A DNA stretch of 64,000 bases from Ancylobacter sp. WKF20 (GTDB lineage Bacteria; Pseudomonadota; Alphaproteobacteria; Rhizobiales; Xanthobacteraceae), in contig NZ_CP121679.1 in the NCBI RefSeq assembly GCF_029760895.1, forward strand, positions 1,302,001 through 1,366,000, in the 5' to 3' direction. Shown here piece after piece: positions 17,144 to 28,037 of this stretch; the stretch's first letter is position 1, and the number at the start of each line of letters is the position of its first letter. The position numbers were made by a program, and so were the translations under genes. Under the pieces are notes generated by a model. The model was not told where the DNA came from and did no database searches. It worked only from the letters and a program-made list of their open reading frames with translations.

Positions 17144-18534
17144 TCTCGCCGGCTCGCCGGCAAGCGGCGGGCCCCGAAGCGGCGCTCGATATGATCGGCG
17201 CGGTCCGGCGTGACGCGAACGGCAAGGTGCAGATGCCCCTCCTCGTCCGAGCGGCGCTCCAGCACTTCCGTGTGCCGGTAGAGCCAGCTGAGGCCTTCGC
17301 CGTCGCTGGCCTCCAGGTCAATCTTGAGGCTGACGCGCTCACGTGAGAGGCGCTGGGAGATCGCGGCGAGAAGGGCATCCATCCCCTCCCCGGTCAGCGC
17401 CGAGACTGGGATCGGCCGCTCGTCACCCTCGCGACGGATGGCGCTATTGAACAGTGCCGCGCGGTCATCCGTGCTCATGCGGTCGATCTTGTTCCAGACC
17501 TCGATGAGCCGGTGATGGTCCTGCGGATCAATATCGAGATCGCCCAGCACGCCTTCCACATCCGCCGCCTGCGCCATCGCGTCATCATGCGACATGTCCC
17601 GCACATGCAGGATGATGTCGGCCTCGATGACCTCTTCCAGCGTCGCGCGGAACGCGGCCACGAGTTGGGTCGGCAGGTCGGAGATGAATCCCACCGTGTC
17701 GGAGAGGATCACCCGCTCACCGCTGGGCAGTTGCACGGCGCGCAAGGTGGGATCGAGCGTGGCGAAGAGCAGATCCTGCGCCATCACCTCGGCGCGTGTG
17801 AGCCGATTGAACAGAGTCGACTTGCCAGCATTGGTGTAGCCGACCAACGCCACCACCGGGTACGGCACCTTTTTGCGGCTGGCGCGGTGCAAAGCGCGGG
17901 TGCGCTTCACCTGCTCAAGCTCGCGCTCGATCTTCACGATGCGTTCGCCGATCAGCCGCCGGTCGGCCTCGATCTGCGTCTCACCGGGACCGCCGAGAAA
18001 GCCGAAGCCGCCGCGCTGGCGTTCCAGATGTGTCCAGGAGCGCACGAGGCGACTGCGTTGGTAATTCAGATGCGCGAGCTCGACCTGAAGCACGCCCTCC
18101 TTGGTGCGGGCGCGCTGGCCGAAGATTTCGAGGATCAGCGCCGTGCGGTCGATAACCTTGGCGGACCACGCTTTTTCGAGGTTGCGCTGCTGGACGGGGC
18201 TGAGCGGTGCGTCGACAAAGACCAGACCGGCATCTTCCGCTGTCACGATCCCCGCGATCTCCTCGACCTTGCCTGAGCCGAGATAGGTCGCGGGACGGAT
18301 CTGCGACAGGCCGACGGAGAGGGTGGCGACGACATCGAGGTCGATCGCCAAAGCGAGGCCGACCGCCTCCTCGGCGCGGGCCTCCGGCGAGCGGCGCGGA
18401 ACATCCTCCCCCTCGGCGCGACGCGAGAGGTGGGGAACGAGAACAACGACCTTGGTGGCGTCACCCGTCGGGCCGCTATCCGCACCAGCCGTCGGAGAAC
18501 GGCCTGCGGACGCGCGCGTACCCTTGGGTTCCAA
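17140..18534 (-). CDS. hflX: GTPase HflX
   Basis: A ribosome-associated GTPase of 464 residues that splits stalled or heat-stressed ribosomes. It has the N-terminal HflX domain (PATYLGSGKVEEIAG, VFVDAPLSPVQQRNLEKAW), a glycine-rich linker (RGGFGFLGGPGETQIEADRR) and a G domain with G1 GYTNAGKST, DTVGFI and NKID. The start is TTG at 18534, one base after the hfq stop. No ATG gives a complete N-terminal domain, so TTG is accepted with moderate certainty. hfq-hflX is a widespread pair. Confidence 0.94.
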   Translation of the reverse strand: MEPKGTRASAGRSPTAGADSGPTGDATKVVVLVPHLSRRAEGEDVPRRSPEARAEEAVGLALAIDLDVVATLSVGLSQIRPATYLGSGKVEEIAGIVTAEDAGLVFVDAPLSPVQQRNLEKAWSAKVIDRTALILEIFGQRARTKEGVLQVELAHLNYQRSRLVRSWTHLERQRGGFGFLGGPGETQIEADRRLIGERIVKIERELEQVKRTRALHRASRKKVPYPVVALVGYTNAGKSTLFNRLTRAEVMAQDLLFATLDPTLRAVQLPSGERVILSDTVGFISDLPTQLVAAFRATLEEVIEADIILHVRDMSHDDAMAQAADVEGVLGDLDIDPQDHHRLIEVWNKIDRMSTDDRAALFNSAIRREGDERPIPVSALTGEGMDALLAAISQRLSRERVSLKIDLEASDGEGLSWLYRHTEVLERRSDEEGHLHLAVRVTPDRADHIERRFGARRLPASRRD

Positions 18535-18535
18535 C

Positions 18536-18787
18536 TCAGCCCTTCTCCGGGGTCTCGTCCGGCTCGAAGAGCTGGACCGGATGGCCGGGCATGATGGTCG
18601 AGATGGCGTGCTTGTAGACGAGCTGCGAGTGACCGTCGCGGCGCAGCAGCACGCAGAAATTGTCGAACCACGTCACCACGCCCTGCAGCTTGACGCCGTT
18701 GACGAGGAAGATCGTGAGGGGAGTCTTGTTCTTGCGGACGTGGTTGAGAAAGGTGTCCTGGAGGTTCTGCGAACGTTCCGCGGCCAT
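18536..18787 (-). CDS. hfq: RNA chaperone Hfq
   Basis: A hexameric Sm-like RNA chaperone of 83 residues that pairs small RNAs with mRNAs. Sm1 is in [20 protein letters not shown] and the Sm2 signature is the YKHAIST segment. Alphaproteobacterial Hfq starts at [10 protein letters not shown], so the ATG at 18787 was chosen; the frame remains open upstream. A hairpin (GCATGG/CCATGC, 18897-18912) in the 168-nt upstream gap may end transcription from the aminotransferase gene; the rest of that gap should hold the hfq promoter. Confidence 0.97.
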   Translation of the reverse strand: MAAERSQNLQDTFLNHVRKNKTPLTIFLVNGVKLQGVVTWFDNFCVLLRRDGHSQLVYKHAISTIMPGHPVQLFEPDETPEKG

Positions 18788-18955
18788 GGTCTTTTTGATC
18801 CGTTTGTTTGTTGTTGCTCGTCGTGTCGGCGCGGCCATCCCCGGTCAGCCAGTTGCCCCGTCCGGGGGCCGGCCACTACGAAGACGTGCGTGACAAGCAT
18901 GGCACACCATGCCTATCGCGCAAGATGCTTTCGTCTGGCAAGAGGTAATGTGCCA

Positions 18956-19816
18956 TTAATCGGCGATTTCCGCGTGTTGATGGAAGTTCTCGCGCAGCGC
19001 CCGCGTCACCGGACCGGGTAATCCATCCCCCACCTGCTGCCCGTCGATTCGCACGACAGGCATGGCGAAATTGGTCGCGGAGGTCACAAACGCCTCGCGC
19101 GCCGCCAGCGCCTCCGCCACGGTGAAGGCGCGTTCCTCGACCCGGATCTGCAGCTTCTCGGCGACATCGAGCATCACTGTGCGGGTGATGCCGCGCAAAA
19201 TGCCGCTTTCGGCCGGGCGCGTGATGAGCTTGCCGTCGCTGGTGACGATCCAGGCATTGGTCGAGCCGCCCTCCGTGACACGGCCATCGGCATCGACGAA
19301 CCACGCTTCGCGCGCACCCGCCTCCTTGGCCGCCTGCTTGGCGAGCACGTTGGGCAGCAGGCCGACCGTCTTGATGTCCACGCGGTCCCAGCGATTCTCC
19401 GGCACGGTGATGACCGCGATGCCCTGCCGCGCCAGCGCGTCACCCTTGGCCGGATCGACCGCACGGGCGGTTACGACGATGGACGCGGGAGTCCCCGGCG
19501 CCGGGAAATAGTGGTCGCGCGGGGCGACGCCGCGGGTCACCTGGAGATAGACGAAGCCGTCGCGCACGCGATTTCGGCGGATGGTCTCGCGCAGCACGAT
19601 GCCGAGCGCCTTGAGCGGCATCGGCATCGCCATGCGCAATTCGCGCAGCGACCGGTCGAGCCGCTCCATATGCCGGCGCTCGTCGATCATCCGGCCGCGC
19701 CGGACCTCGCACACCTCATACACGCCGTCGGCGAACTGGTAGCCGCGATCCTCGATATGCACGGCCGCCTGGCGGTGGGGCACATATTGTCCGTTTACAT
19801 AGGCGATGCGCGACAT
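18956..19816 (-). CDS. D-amino acid aminotransferase (class IV PLP enzyme)
   Basis: A fold-type IV pyridoxal-phosphate enzyme of 286 residues. The likely Schiff-base lysine is Lys149 in DIKTVGLLPNVLAKQ. The phosphate-binding EGGSTNAWIV and SGILRGITR segments fit D-alanine transaminases better than branched-chain ones. It probably interconverts D-alanine and D-glutamate for peptidoglycan. The gene commonly lies between trkH and hfq in Hyphomicrobiales. Substrate preference cannot be fixed from sequence alone. Confidence 0.86.
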   Translation of the reverse strand: MSRIAYVNGQYVPHRQAAVHIEDRGYQFADGVYEVCEVRRGRMIDERRHMERLDRSLRELRMAMPMPLKALGIVLRETIRRNRVRDGFVYLQVTRGVAPRDHYFPAPGTPASIVVTARAVDPAKGDALARQGIAVITVPENRWDRVDIKTVGLLPNVLAKQAAKEAGAREAWFVDADGRVTEGGSTNAWIVTSDGKLITRPAESGILRGITRTVMLDVAEKLQIRVEERAFTVAEALAAREAFVTSATNFAMPVVRIDGQQVGDGLPGPVTRALRENFHQHAEIAD

Positions 19817-19846
19817 GAAGCACCTGTGGTGTGATCAAGGGCGGCC

Positions 19847-21295
19847 TCACCGCCGCCAGAGGGCAAAATTGGCGAGTGCCAGGACGAGCAGGATCTCCAG
19901 CCGCCCCATGGTCATGGCGATGATCAGCACGACCTGCGCATAGACCGGGAGGACCGACCAGTCTGGCCAGGTGGCGCTGGCTTCCCAGCCGGCGCCGTAG
20001 ATCGGGCCGACATTCCACAGCGCCGACAGCGCGGCGATGAAGGCGGCCTCAAAGCTGGGCATGGCGGGCGCGAGCAGCATGGTCAGTGCGGCGACGCTCG
20101 TGCAGGCGACGCCGAACATGATCCAGATCGCCTTCATCATCTGAAGGGTGATCTGCTGCTGCCCAAGCCGGCGCGGGCGCACAGCGTTTGGGTGGATCAA
20201 ACGCTCCAGCTCCAGATAGCTTTGCAGCAACATGATACCGGCGCGGTAGATCTTGATCCCGCCGGCGGTCGAGAAAGTCGCCCCCCCCACGAAGACGACC
20301 GCCGCCACCAGCGTGATCGGCAAGCCGCTGAAGGCGCCTCCATGCGGCTCCACGCCAGTGGTCGTAACCAGCGCGACGGCGGTGAACAGCCCATCCTCCA
20401 GCGCGATCGGCAGGAAAAGCGGGCTGGCGGCACTGTTGTAGTCGATCGCCGCGACCGCGATGCCGAGCAACAGCACCAGCAGCAGCAGCGCGAGATTCTC
20501 CTGCTGGCCGAGCGCCAGCCGGAAGCGGCGGGTGAGCAGGAGCCGATGCCACAGAACACTGGTGGCGCCGATCAGCATCAGCACGATGAAGATCAGCTTT
20601 ACCGTCGAGCTGCCATGCGCGGCCATGCCGTCCGCATCGGGCAGCAGGCCGCCCGTGGAGAGCGCGGCGCCCGCAAGGCCCAGGGCATCGAAGGGACGCT
20701 CGCCGGCCGCGAACATCAGGAAGGTGCCGATCACCGTGGCGCCGAGATAGATCGGCACCACGAGACGCAGCGCGTCATCCAGGGCAGATGTCTCGCTCAC
20801 GCCCAGAAGGGCAGCGCGGGCGCTGCGATCGGGCAGGCCACCAATGCCGGCAGGGCCCAGCACGGCCACGAAACCGACAAGGGTCAGCAGCCCCCCGCCC
20901 CATTGCAGGGTCAGCAGCCAGGCCAGGGTGGCACGCGGTACGCCCTCGATGTCATGGATGTAGACTGGCCCAGTGGTGGTGAAGGCGGAAACCGCCTCAA
21001 GCCAAGCGGCCATCGGCCCGAGAGTGGTCGTTGCCGCCACGGGGATCGCTGCCAGCAGCGGAATGCCGGCCCAGAGCACGGCGAGCAGGGCGAAGGCAGC
21101 CCGCCGATCAAGCCGCGCGGCGCGGTGGCGGACGGCCAGATGCACGGCGCCCGCGCCGAAGATCGTCATCACCGCGCAGGCCACGAAGACGCCACCACCG
21201 GCTTCGTTGCGAAGCAGCGCGATAAGCGCCGCGACCAGCATGAAGCCGGCCATGACGGCGGCAGCGACGGCGCTGCTACGGGCGACGGCAATCAT
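19847..21295 (-). CDS. trkH: Trk potassium uptake membrane subunit TrkH
   Basis: A potassium channel-like subunit of 482 residues with about ten hydrophobic segments. Pore-loop stretches with TTTGPVYIHD, STGGLLPDAD, TTTGVEPHGG and NVGPIYG match the four selectivity-filter repeats of the TrkH/KtrB family. It ends in a short charged tail. The gene starts 8 nt after the trkA stop, so the regulatory and membrane subunits are co-transcribed. Confidence 0.94.
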   Translation of the reverse strand: MIAVARSSAVAAAVMAGFMLVAALIALLRNEAGGGVFVACAVMTIFGAGAVHLAVRHRAARLDRRAAFALLAVLWAGIPLLAAIPVAATTTLGPMAAWLEAVSAFTTTGPVYIHDIEGVPRATLAWLLTLQWGGGLLTLVGFVAVLGPAGIGGLPDRSARAALLGVSETSALDDALRLVVPIYLGATVIGTFLMFAAGERPFDALGLAGAALSTGGLLPDADGMAAHGSSTVKLIFIVLMLIGATSVLWHRLLLTRRFRLALGQQENLALLLLVLLLGIAVAAIDYNSAASPLFLPIALEDGLFTAVALVTTTGVEPHGGAFSGLPITLVAAVVFVGGATFSTAGGIKIYRAGIMLLQSYLELERLIHPNAVRPRRLGQQQITLQMMKAIWIMFGVACTSVAALTMLLAPAMPSFEAAFIAALSALWNVGPIYGAGWEASATWPDWSVLPVYAQVVLIIAMTMGRLEILLVLALANFALWRR

Positions 21296-21303
21296 CGCGG
21301 TTC

Positions 21304-22680
21304 TCAGAAAAACTCGAGGCTGACGCGGAAAAGCTGCTCGACCCGCTTCACCCGCTCGGCCAAGGCGAACATGACCACACGGTCGCGCGCCTGGATGACG
21401 GTATCGCCACGCGGCAGGATCACGCGTCCTCCGCGCACCACGGCGCCGATGCGCATACCGTCGAACAGGTCGAGCTGCTTCAGCGGCTTGCCGACCAGCG
21501 GCGACGTCTCAAGTGCCTCGGCCTCGATCACCTCCCCTGCGCCGTTGAGCAGCGAGTGAACGCCGCGGATGCGCCCCTTGCGGACATGCTGGAGGATCTT
21601 GGAGACGGTGATCTGCCGGGGATTCACATAGGCGTCGATGCCAAGACCGCGGGCAAAGGCCGGGTAATTAGGGTCATTGAGCAGCGAGAGCATCCGCTTG
21701 GCGCCGAGTTCGCGCGAAAGCAGGCAGGAGAGGATGTTGACGCGGTCGTCATTTGTCACCGCGATCACAGTATCGGCGTCGCCAACGCTCGCTTCCTCGA
21801 GAATGGCGCGATCGAGCGCGCTCCCGCGCAGCACGACGCTCTTGGAGAGCTCCTGAGCGATAAGCTCAGAGCGCGCGGCGTTGTCCTCGATAACCTTGAT
21901 GCGCGCGCGCGGATTGCGCAGCTCGAGCTCGCGCGCGACATAAAGCCCGATATTGCCGCCACCAGCCACCACGATGCGCTGAGCCGGCGGCTCGTCATGG
22001 CCAAAAATGGAGAGCGTGCGCGTCACCTGATCGCTCTGGGCGACGAAATAGGCGATGTCGCCGGCGAGCAGCGCGTCCGTGCTGTGCGGCACAAACACCT
22101 TGCCCCGGCGGTTCACCGCGACGACGACCGCCTGAAGATCGGGGAACAGATCGGTGAGCTGGCGCAGCGGCGTGTCCAGCACCGGGCAGTCGTCTAGGCA
22201 GCGCACACCGACGACGACCACATTGCCCTCGGCGAAGCTCACCGTATCGACCGCGCCGGGCAGCGAGAGTCGGCGCAGCACCATCTCACCGACCTCGATC
22301 TCCGGCGAGATCACCACATCAATCGGCAGATGATCGCGCGAGAACAGATCGCGCCAATGCCCCTGCAGGTAGGATTGCGCCCGCACGCGGGCGATCTTGG
22401 TCGGCACGTCGAACAGCGCGTGGCCGACCTGGCACGCGATCATGTTGACCTCGTCATGCAGGGTGACGGCGATCAACATGTCGGCGGCATCAAGGCCGGC
22501 GCGCGCCAGGACATCGGGGTGCGAGCCATGGCCGACGAAACCGCGAACGTCCAGCGTGTCGGTAATGGCCTGGATAAGGCGCGGCGAGGTGTCGATGATC
22601 GACACGTCGTTCTGCTCAGCGGCGAGGCGCTCCGCGATGCCGTAGCCGACCTGGCCCGCGCCGCAAATGACGACCTTCAT
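21304..22680 (-). CDS. trkA: Trk system regulatory subunit TrkA
   Basis: A peripheral cytoplasmic regulator of K+ uptake, 458 residues, with two RCK (NAD-binding Rossmann, GAGQVGYGIAERLA and GGGNIGLYVARELE) modules, each followed by a TrkA-C domain. The ATG giving MKVVICGAGQ was chosen over an in-frame upstream ATG because it begins the first beta strand. It stands between ntrX and trkH, as in many rhizobia, where ntrYX and trkA are adjacent. Confidence 0.95.
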   Translation of the reverse strand: MKVVICGAGQVGYGIAERLAAEQNDVSIIDTSPRLIQAITDTLDVRGFVGHGSHPDVLARAGLDAADMLIAVTLHDEVNMIACQVGHALFDVPTKIARVRAQSYLQGHWRDLFSRDHLPIDVVISPEIEVGEMVLRRLSLPGAVDTVSFAEGNVVVVGVRCLDDCPVLDTPLRQLTDLFPDLQAVVVAVNRRGKVFVPHSTDALLAGDIAYFVAQSDQVTRTLSIFGHDEPPAQRIVVAGGGNIGLYVARELELRNPRARIKVIEDNAARSELIAQELSKSVVLRGSALDRAILEEASVGDADTVIAVTNDDRVNILSCLLSRELGAKRMLSLLNDPNYPAFARGLGIDAYVNPRQITVSKILQHVRKGRIRGVHSLLNGAGEVIEAEALETSPLVGKPLKQLDLFDGMRIGAVVRGGRVILPRGDTVIQARDRVVMFALAERVKRVEQLFRVSLEFF

Positions 22681-22796
22681 GAACCCCTCGCTACACCAAC
22701 CCACCCGTGCCCGAGAGCATGGGCCCGCATCACCGAGTCACTCTATAGCAGCTTCGGCCGGAGGCCACAGATGCGTGAGGGCTGGGGACGACGAGA

Positions 22797-24164
22797 CTAG
22801 CCGATTCCCAGAGCTTTCAGCTTGCGGTGCAGGGCCGAGCGCTCCATGCCGACGAATTCGGCGGTACGTGAAATGTTACCGCCGAAGCGGCTGATCTGGG
22901 CGATCAAATACTCCCGCTCGAACACCTCGCGCGCATCCCGCAGCGGCAGGCCCATCAGGTGCTCGCCGCCAGTGCCGTTCGGCAGGCTGGGCACCAGCGA
23001 GCCGACATCCGGCGGCAGCATGTCGGCCGTTACCGGCGCGTCCACGTCGCCGGCGGCGAGGATGAGCAGACGCTCGATGTTATTGCGGAGCTGGCGCACA
23101 TTGCCCGGCCAATCATGCGACTGGAGCACCGCCAGCGCGTCGTCGGCGATGCGCCGGCGCGGCAGACCGGTGGCCTGCGAAATCTGGTCGAGGAAGAACT
23201 CGACCAGCTCCGGCACGTCGTCACGCCGCTCGGCCAGCGGCGGGACGCGGATCGGCACAACGCCGAGGCGGTGATAGAGGTCTTCCCGGAACCGCCCTTC
23301 GGCGATCTCCTTCTCCAGGTTGCGGCCTGTGGAGGAGATGATGCGGACATCCACCGCCACCCGCGTTGCCCCGCCGACGCGCAGGAAGTTCTGGTCCACC
23401 AGCACGCGCAAGATGCGGTTCTGCGTCTCGCGCGGCATGTCGGCGATCTCGTCGATGAAGAGCGTGCCGCCATGCGCCTCTTCCAGCGCGCCGGTCTGCC
23501 GGCCCTGCCCGTCCGCGGTCTCGACGCCGAACAGCTCGACTTCCATGCGCTCAGGCGTGATCGCCGCCGCGTTGATGACGACGAAGGGGCCATTCGCCCG
23601 CCCGGAGGCCGCGTGGATCATGCGGGCCGCCAGCTCCTTGCCGGAGCCCGAGGGGCCGACGATCATGATGCGGCTATTGGTGGGTGCCACCCTCTCGATG
23701 GTCTGGCGAAGCTGGTTGATCACCGAGGAATGGCCAACGAGCTGCTGGGCAACCGAGGCGCGCTGCTTCAGGTCGCGCACCTCGCGCCTAAGCCGCAGCG
23801 TCTCCAGCGCGCGCTCGGCGACCAGGATCAGCCGGTCGGAGTTGAACGGCTTCTCGATGAAGTCATAGGCGCCCTGCTTGATGGCCGCGACCGCCGTCTC
23901 GATGGTGCCATGGCCAGAGATCATCACCACCGGCAGTTCGGGATGGTTCTTCTTGATGATCTCGAGAAGCTGGAGCCCGTCGAGCTTGCTGCGCTCGATC
24001 CAGATGTCGAGGAAAATCAGATGCGGGCGGCGGGCTTCGATCGCCGCGAGCGCCTCGTCGCTGTCCTTGGCCGTACGGGCGCTGTAACCCTCATCCTCGA
24101 GAATGCCCGCCACGAGCCCTCGAATGTCGGCCTCGTCGTCGACGATCAGAATATCGGTCGCCAT
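22797..24164 (-). CDS. ntrX: NtrX, NtrC-family response regulator
   Basis: A 455-residue response regulator: receiver domain with phospho-acceptor Asp53 (FLDIW), AAA+ domain with Walker A GPSGSGKE and Walker B TLFIDEI, and C-terminal Fis-type HTH (GNISRTAEFVGMERSALHRK). The GAFTGA loop that contacts sigma-54 is absent; the equivalent place reads ELFGVETADGQGRQTGALEE. That is usual for NtrX and suggests it does not act as a standard sigma-54 activator. NtrYX responds to nitrogen and redox conditions. Confidence 0.95.
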   Translation of the reverse strand: MATDILIVDDEADIRGLVAGILEDEGYSARTAKDSDEALAAIEARRPHLIFLDIWIERSKLDGLQLLEIIKKNHPELPVVMISGHGTIETAVAAIKQGAYDFIEKPFNSDRLILVAERALETLRLRREVRDLKQRASVAQQLVGHSSVINQLRQTIERVAPTNSRIMIVGPSGSGKELAARMIHAASGRANGPFVVINAAAITPERMEVELFGVETADGQGRQTGALEEAHGGTLFIDEIADMPRETQNRILRVLVDQNFLRVGGATRVAVDVRIISSTGRNLEKEIAEGRFREDLYHRLGVVPIRVPPLAERRDDVPELVEFFLDQISQATGLPRRRIADDALAVLQSHDWPGNVRQLRNNIERLLILAAGDVDAPVTADMLPPDVGSLVPSLPNGTGGEHLMGLPLRDAREVFEREYLIAQISRFGGNISRTAEFVGMERSALHRKLKALGIG

Positions 24165-24178
24165 GAGTCCGTTCTCCT

Positions 24179-26464
24179 TCAGCCTGCGCGTTCAGCGGTG
24201 GGGGAGGCTTCGCCCGCACCATTATTGTTGAGAGAGGCGGAGCCGCCGTCGCGGGCGAAGGTGAGCCTTATCCAGGCCCCCCTGCCCTCGGGCGCATCGA
24301 GCAGCTCGATGCCGCCGCCGTGCTCCTCCATGATCTTGCCGACGATGGCGAGGCCGAGCCCGGTGCCCTTCTCGCGCGTCGTCACATAAGGTTCGAGCAG
24401 CCGCGCGCGGTTCTCCGTCGGCAACCCCTTACCGTTGTCGATGACGTCGATGGTCACGCGGCGGTCATCGGCACTGAGATCGACGCGGATGCGCGGCGGC
24501 GCGGTCCGCTCTTCCGGCGGCACGGCGGCGAGGGCCTCGGTGGCGTTCTTCACGATGTTGGTGAGCGCCTGCGAGATCAGCCGGCGGTCAAAACGCGCGA
24601 TCACCGGTGCGTCCGGCACGTCGAAGTCGAGCGTGATGTCGGGATTTCCAACCCGCATGAGGAACACAACCTGCCGCGCCGTCTCCGCCACGTCCTGCGC
24701 CTCGGCAACGGGCTTGGGCATACGGGCGAAGGAGGAGAACTCGTCGACCATGCGGCCGATGTCGCCGACCTGCCGGATGATGGTCTCCGTGCACTGATCG
24801 AACACCTCACGATCCTCACCGATCACCTTGCCGTAGCGCCGGCGCAGGCGTTCGGCGGAGAGCTGGATGGGGGTCAGCGGGTTCTTGATCTCATGCGCAA
24901 TGCGCCGGGCGACATCCGCCCAGGCCGAGGAACGCTGGGCAAGCACCAGTTCAGTGATGTCGTCGAGCGTCACCACCCAGCCATGCTCGGCCTCACGCGA
25001 CTGCTCGGTGGTCACGCGCACCGCGATCACCCGGTCCCGCCCATTCCGCGTCAACGTGATGTTGGACTGCACGCTGCGTTGCTCCGCGGCCTGCATGGCC
25101 TCGGCAAGCAGGGAGGCGATTTCCGGTATCACCGCACCCAGCTCCTCGCCCAGCACATCCGCCTCGCTGACGCTGAGCAGCTTCTCCGCCGGGCGGTTCA
25201 GGATTGAGATGCGGCCTGTGGAATCGAGGCCTATCACGCCGGCGCCGACGCCGGACAGCACCGCCTCGGTGAAGCGGCGGCGGCTGTCGATCTGGTCGCG
25301 CGCATGCACCAGGTCATTGCGCTGCGTGCGCAATTCCTGCGTCATCTTGTTGAAGGTCTCGGCGAGGCTGGACAGATCGCCCTCCCCGCGATGAACGGGA
25401 ACCTCGACATAGAGATTGCCGGCGGCGACAAGGTCGGCGGCGCCGATGAGGCGGCGGATGGGGGCGACCAGGCGGTTCGCGAAGTGAATGCCGAGCCAGA
25501 CGGCGCAGAGCAGAACGGTGAGCGAAATCACCGCGTAAAGCAGCGCGAAGGCCACCTGCACCCCGAAGCGCTGCTGCTCCAGCAGCCGATAATCGGCGAC
25601 CGCAGCCTGCGTCTCCTTGAGATACTGAATGACACGCGGGTCAACCGGGCGCGCGACATAGAGGAACAGGTCGCCGAAATCCTTGAGAGGTATGACAGCA
25701 CCGACAAAATCCGCATCGTTCGGCAGATAGATCAGCGGCTGCTCTTCGGTGGCGTCCTGCACCGCGAGGTTCGACGGCACGACGAATTCACGCCCGACCC
25801 GGATCGGCGCCCGGTCAACAATGGTCAGGTCACGCTGGATGACCATCGCCGCCGGCAAGCCGCGCACCACGGCCTGCGCCGCCATGGCCTGCCTGAACCG
25901 GCTGCGATCCTGGTCCCAGAGCGGGCGGATGCGCTGAAGATCGCGCGCCATGCCGAGAATGTCGCCGCGGATCGAATAGGCATGCTCGCGCACATAAGTC
26001 TGAGCGACCGAGACCGCGTTGTCGACGATCGCCCGCGTGCGCACCGAGAACCATCGGTCGAGGCCACGATCCAGCGTGATGCTGGCGAGCAACGCCACCA
26101 GCAGGGCCGGCACGACGGCGACCACGCCGAACAGCCCGACCACCCGCACATGCAGCCGGGCCGCCGCCCGCCCGCGCCGGCGGGCCTTCACCACGCGCCA
26201 CACCTCGCGGCCGATGATGCCCACCAGAACGAGCGACATCAGGCCGTTCAGGCACAGCACGATAATGACCACCTCTTGCGAGGGGACCAGCGGGGTGATG
26301 CCGATGAGGATGATAAAGCTGGCGAGCGCGGTGATAAGCGCCAGCAGCACCATCAGCGGCGGCAGTCCCCACAGCGAGAAGCGAAAGCCCATCCCGGAAA
26401 AATCGGGAAAGTCGGGCCTCTCGCTGTCGCGCCGCTCGCTGGATCGTGTCGAGGCGTCGGTCAT
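24179..26464 (-). CDS. ntrY: NtrY, membrane sensor histidine kinase
   Basis: A 761-residue sensor kinase. Three N-terminal membrane segments (about 31-125), a periplasmic loop, a fourth segment near 290-310 and a HAMP domain are followed by a PAS domain, HisKA with the phospho-acceptor His in [15 protein letters not shown], and a HATPase domain (NIVKNATEAL, DNGKGLP, GTGLGLAIV). It is the partner of NtrX, 14 nt upstream of that gene. Confidence 0.95.
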   Translation of the reverse strand: MTDASTRSSERRDSERPDFPDFSGMGFRFSLWGLPPLMVLLALITALASFIILIGITPLVPSQEVVIIVLCLNGLMSLVLVGIIGREVWRVVKARRRGRAAARLHVRVVGLFGVVAVVPALLVALLASITLDRGLDRWFSVRTRAIVDNAVSVAQTYVREHAYSIRGDILGMARDLQRIRPLWDQDRSRFRQAMAAQAVVRGLPAAMVIQRDLTIVDRAPIRVGREFVVPSNLAVQDATEEQPLIYLPNDADFVGAVIPLKDFGDLFLYVARPVDPRVIQYLKETQAAVADYRLLEQQRFGVQVAFALLYAVISLTVLLCAVWLGIHFANRLVAPIRRLIGAADLVAAGNLYVEVPVHRGEGDLSSLAETFNKMTQELRTQRNDLVHARDQIDSRRRFTEAVLSGVGAGVIGLDSTGRISILNRPAEKLLSVSEADVLGEELGAVIPEIASLLAEAMQAAEQRSVQSNITLTRNGRDRVIAVRVTTEQSREAEHGWVVTLDDITELVLAQRSSAWADVARRIAHEIKNPLTPIQLSAERLRRRYGKVIGEDREVFDQCTETIIRQVGDIGRMVDEFSSFARMPKPVAEAQDVAETARQVVFLMRVGNPDITLDFDVPDAPVIARFDRRLISQALTNIVKNATEALAAVPPEERTAPPRIRVDLSADDRRVTIDVIDNGKGLPTENRARLLEPYVTTREKGTGLGLAIVGKIMEEHGGGIELLDAPEGRGAWIRLTFARDGGSASLNNNGAGEASPTAERAG

Positions 26465-26583
26465 TCATCACCCTGCCGGCGGACGGGATTCGGCCGGCTC
26501 AAGTGATGCCGTGGAACGACACTGGTGCAAAAATGTGACAGAAACCTGCCCGTCCCGGATTTATTCGCCTCAACGGGAATATG
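26465..26583. promoter_or_regulatory. ntrC-ntrY intergenic region
   Basis: A 119-nt gap between the ntrC stop and the ntrY start, both on the minus strand. It is AT-richer in the middle (26530-26582). I see no sigma-54-type GG-N10-GC promoter and no strong terminator, so whether ntrYX has its own promoter cannot be decided. Confidence 0.3.
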
Positions 26584-28029
<1,446 letters not shown>

Positions 28030-28037
28030 TAGCGTTC

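Noticed and set aside
18896..18915. Sigma-54 promoter resembling TGGCAC...GC near hfq
   Set aside because: The spacing between the GG and GC elements is 8 and not 10, and the sequence is better explained as a small hairpin.
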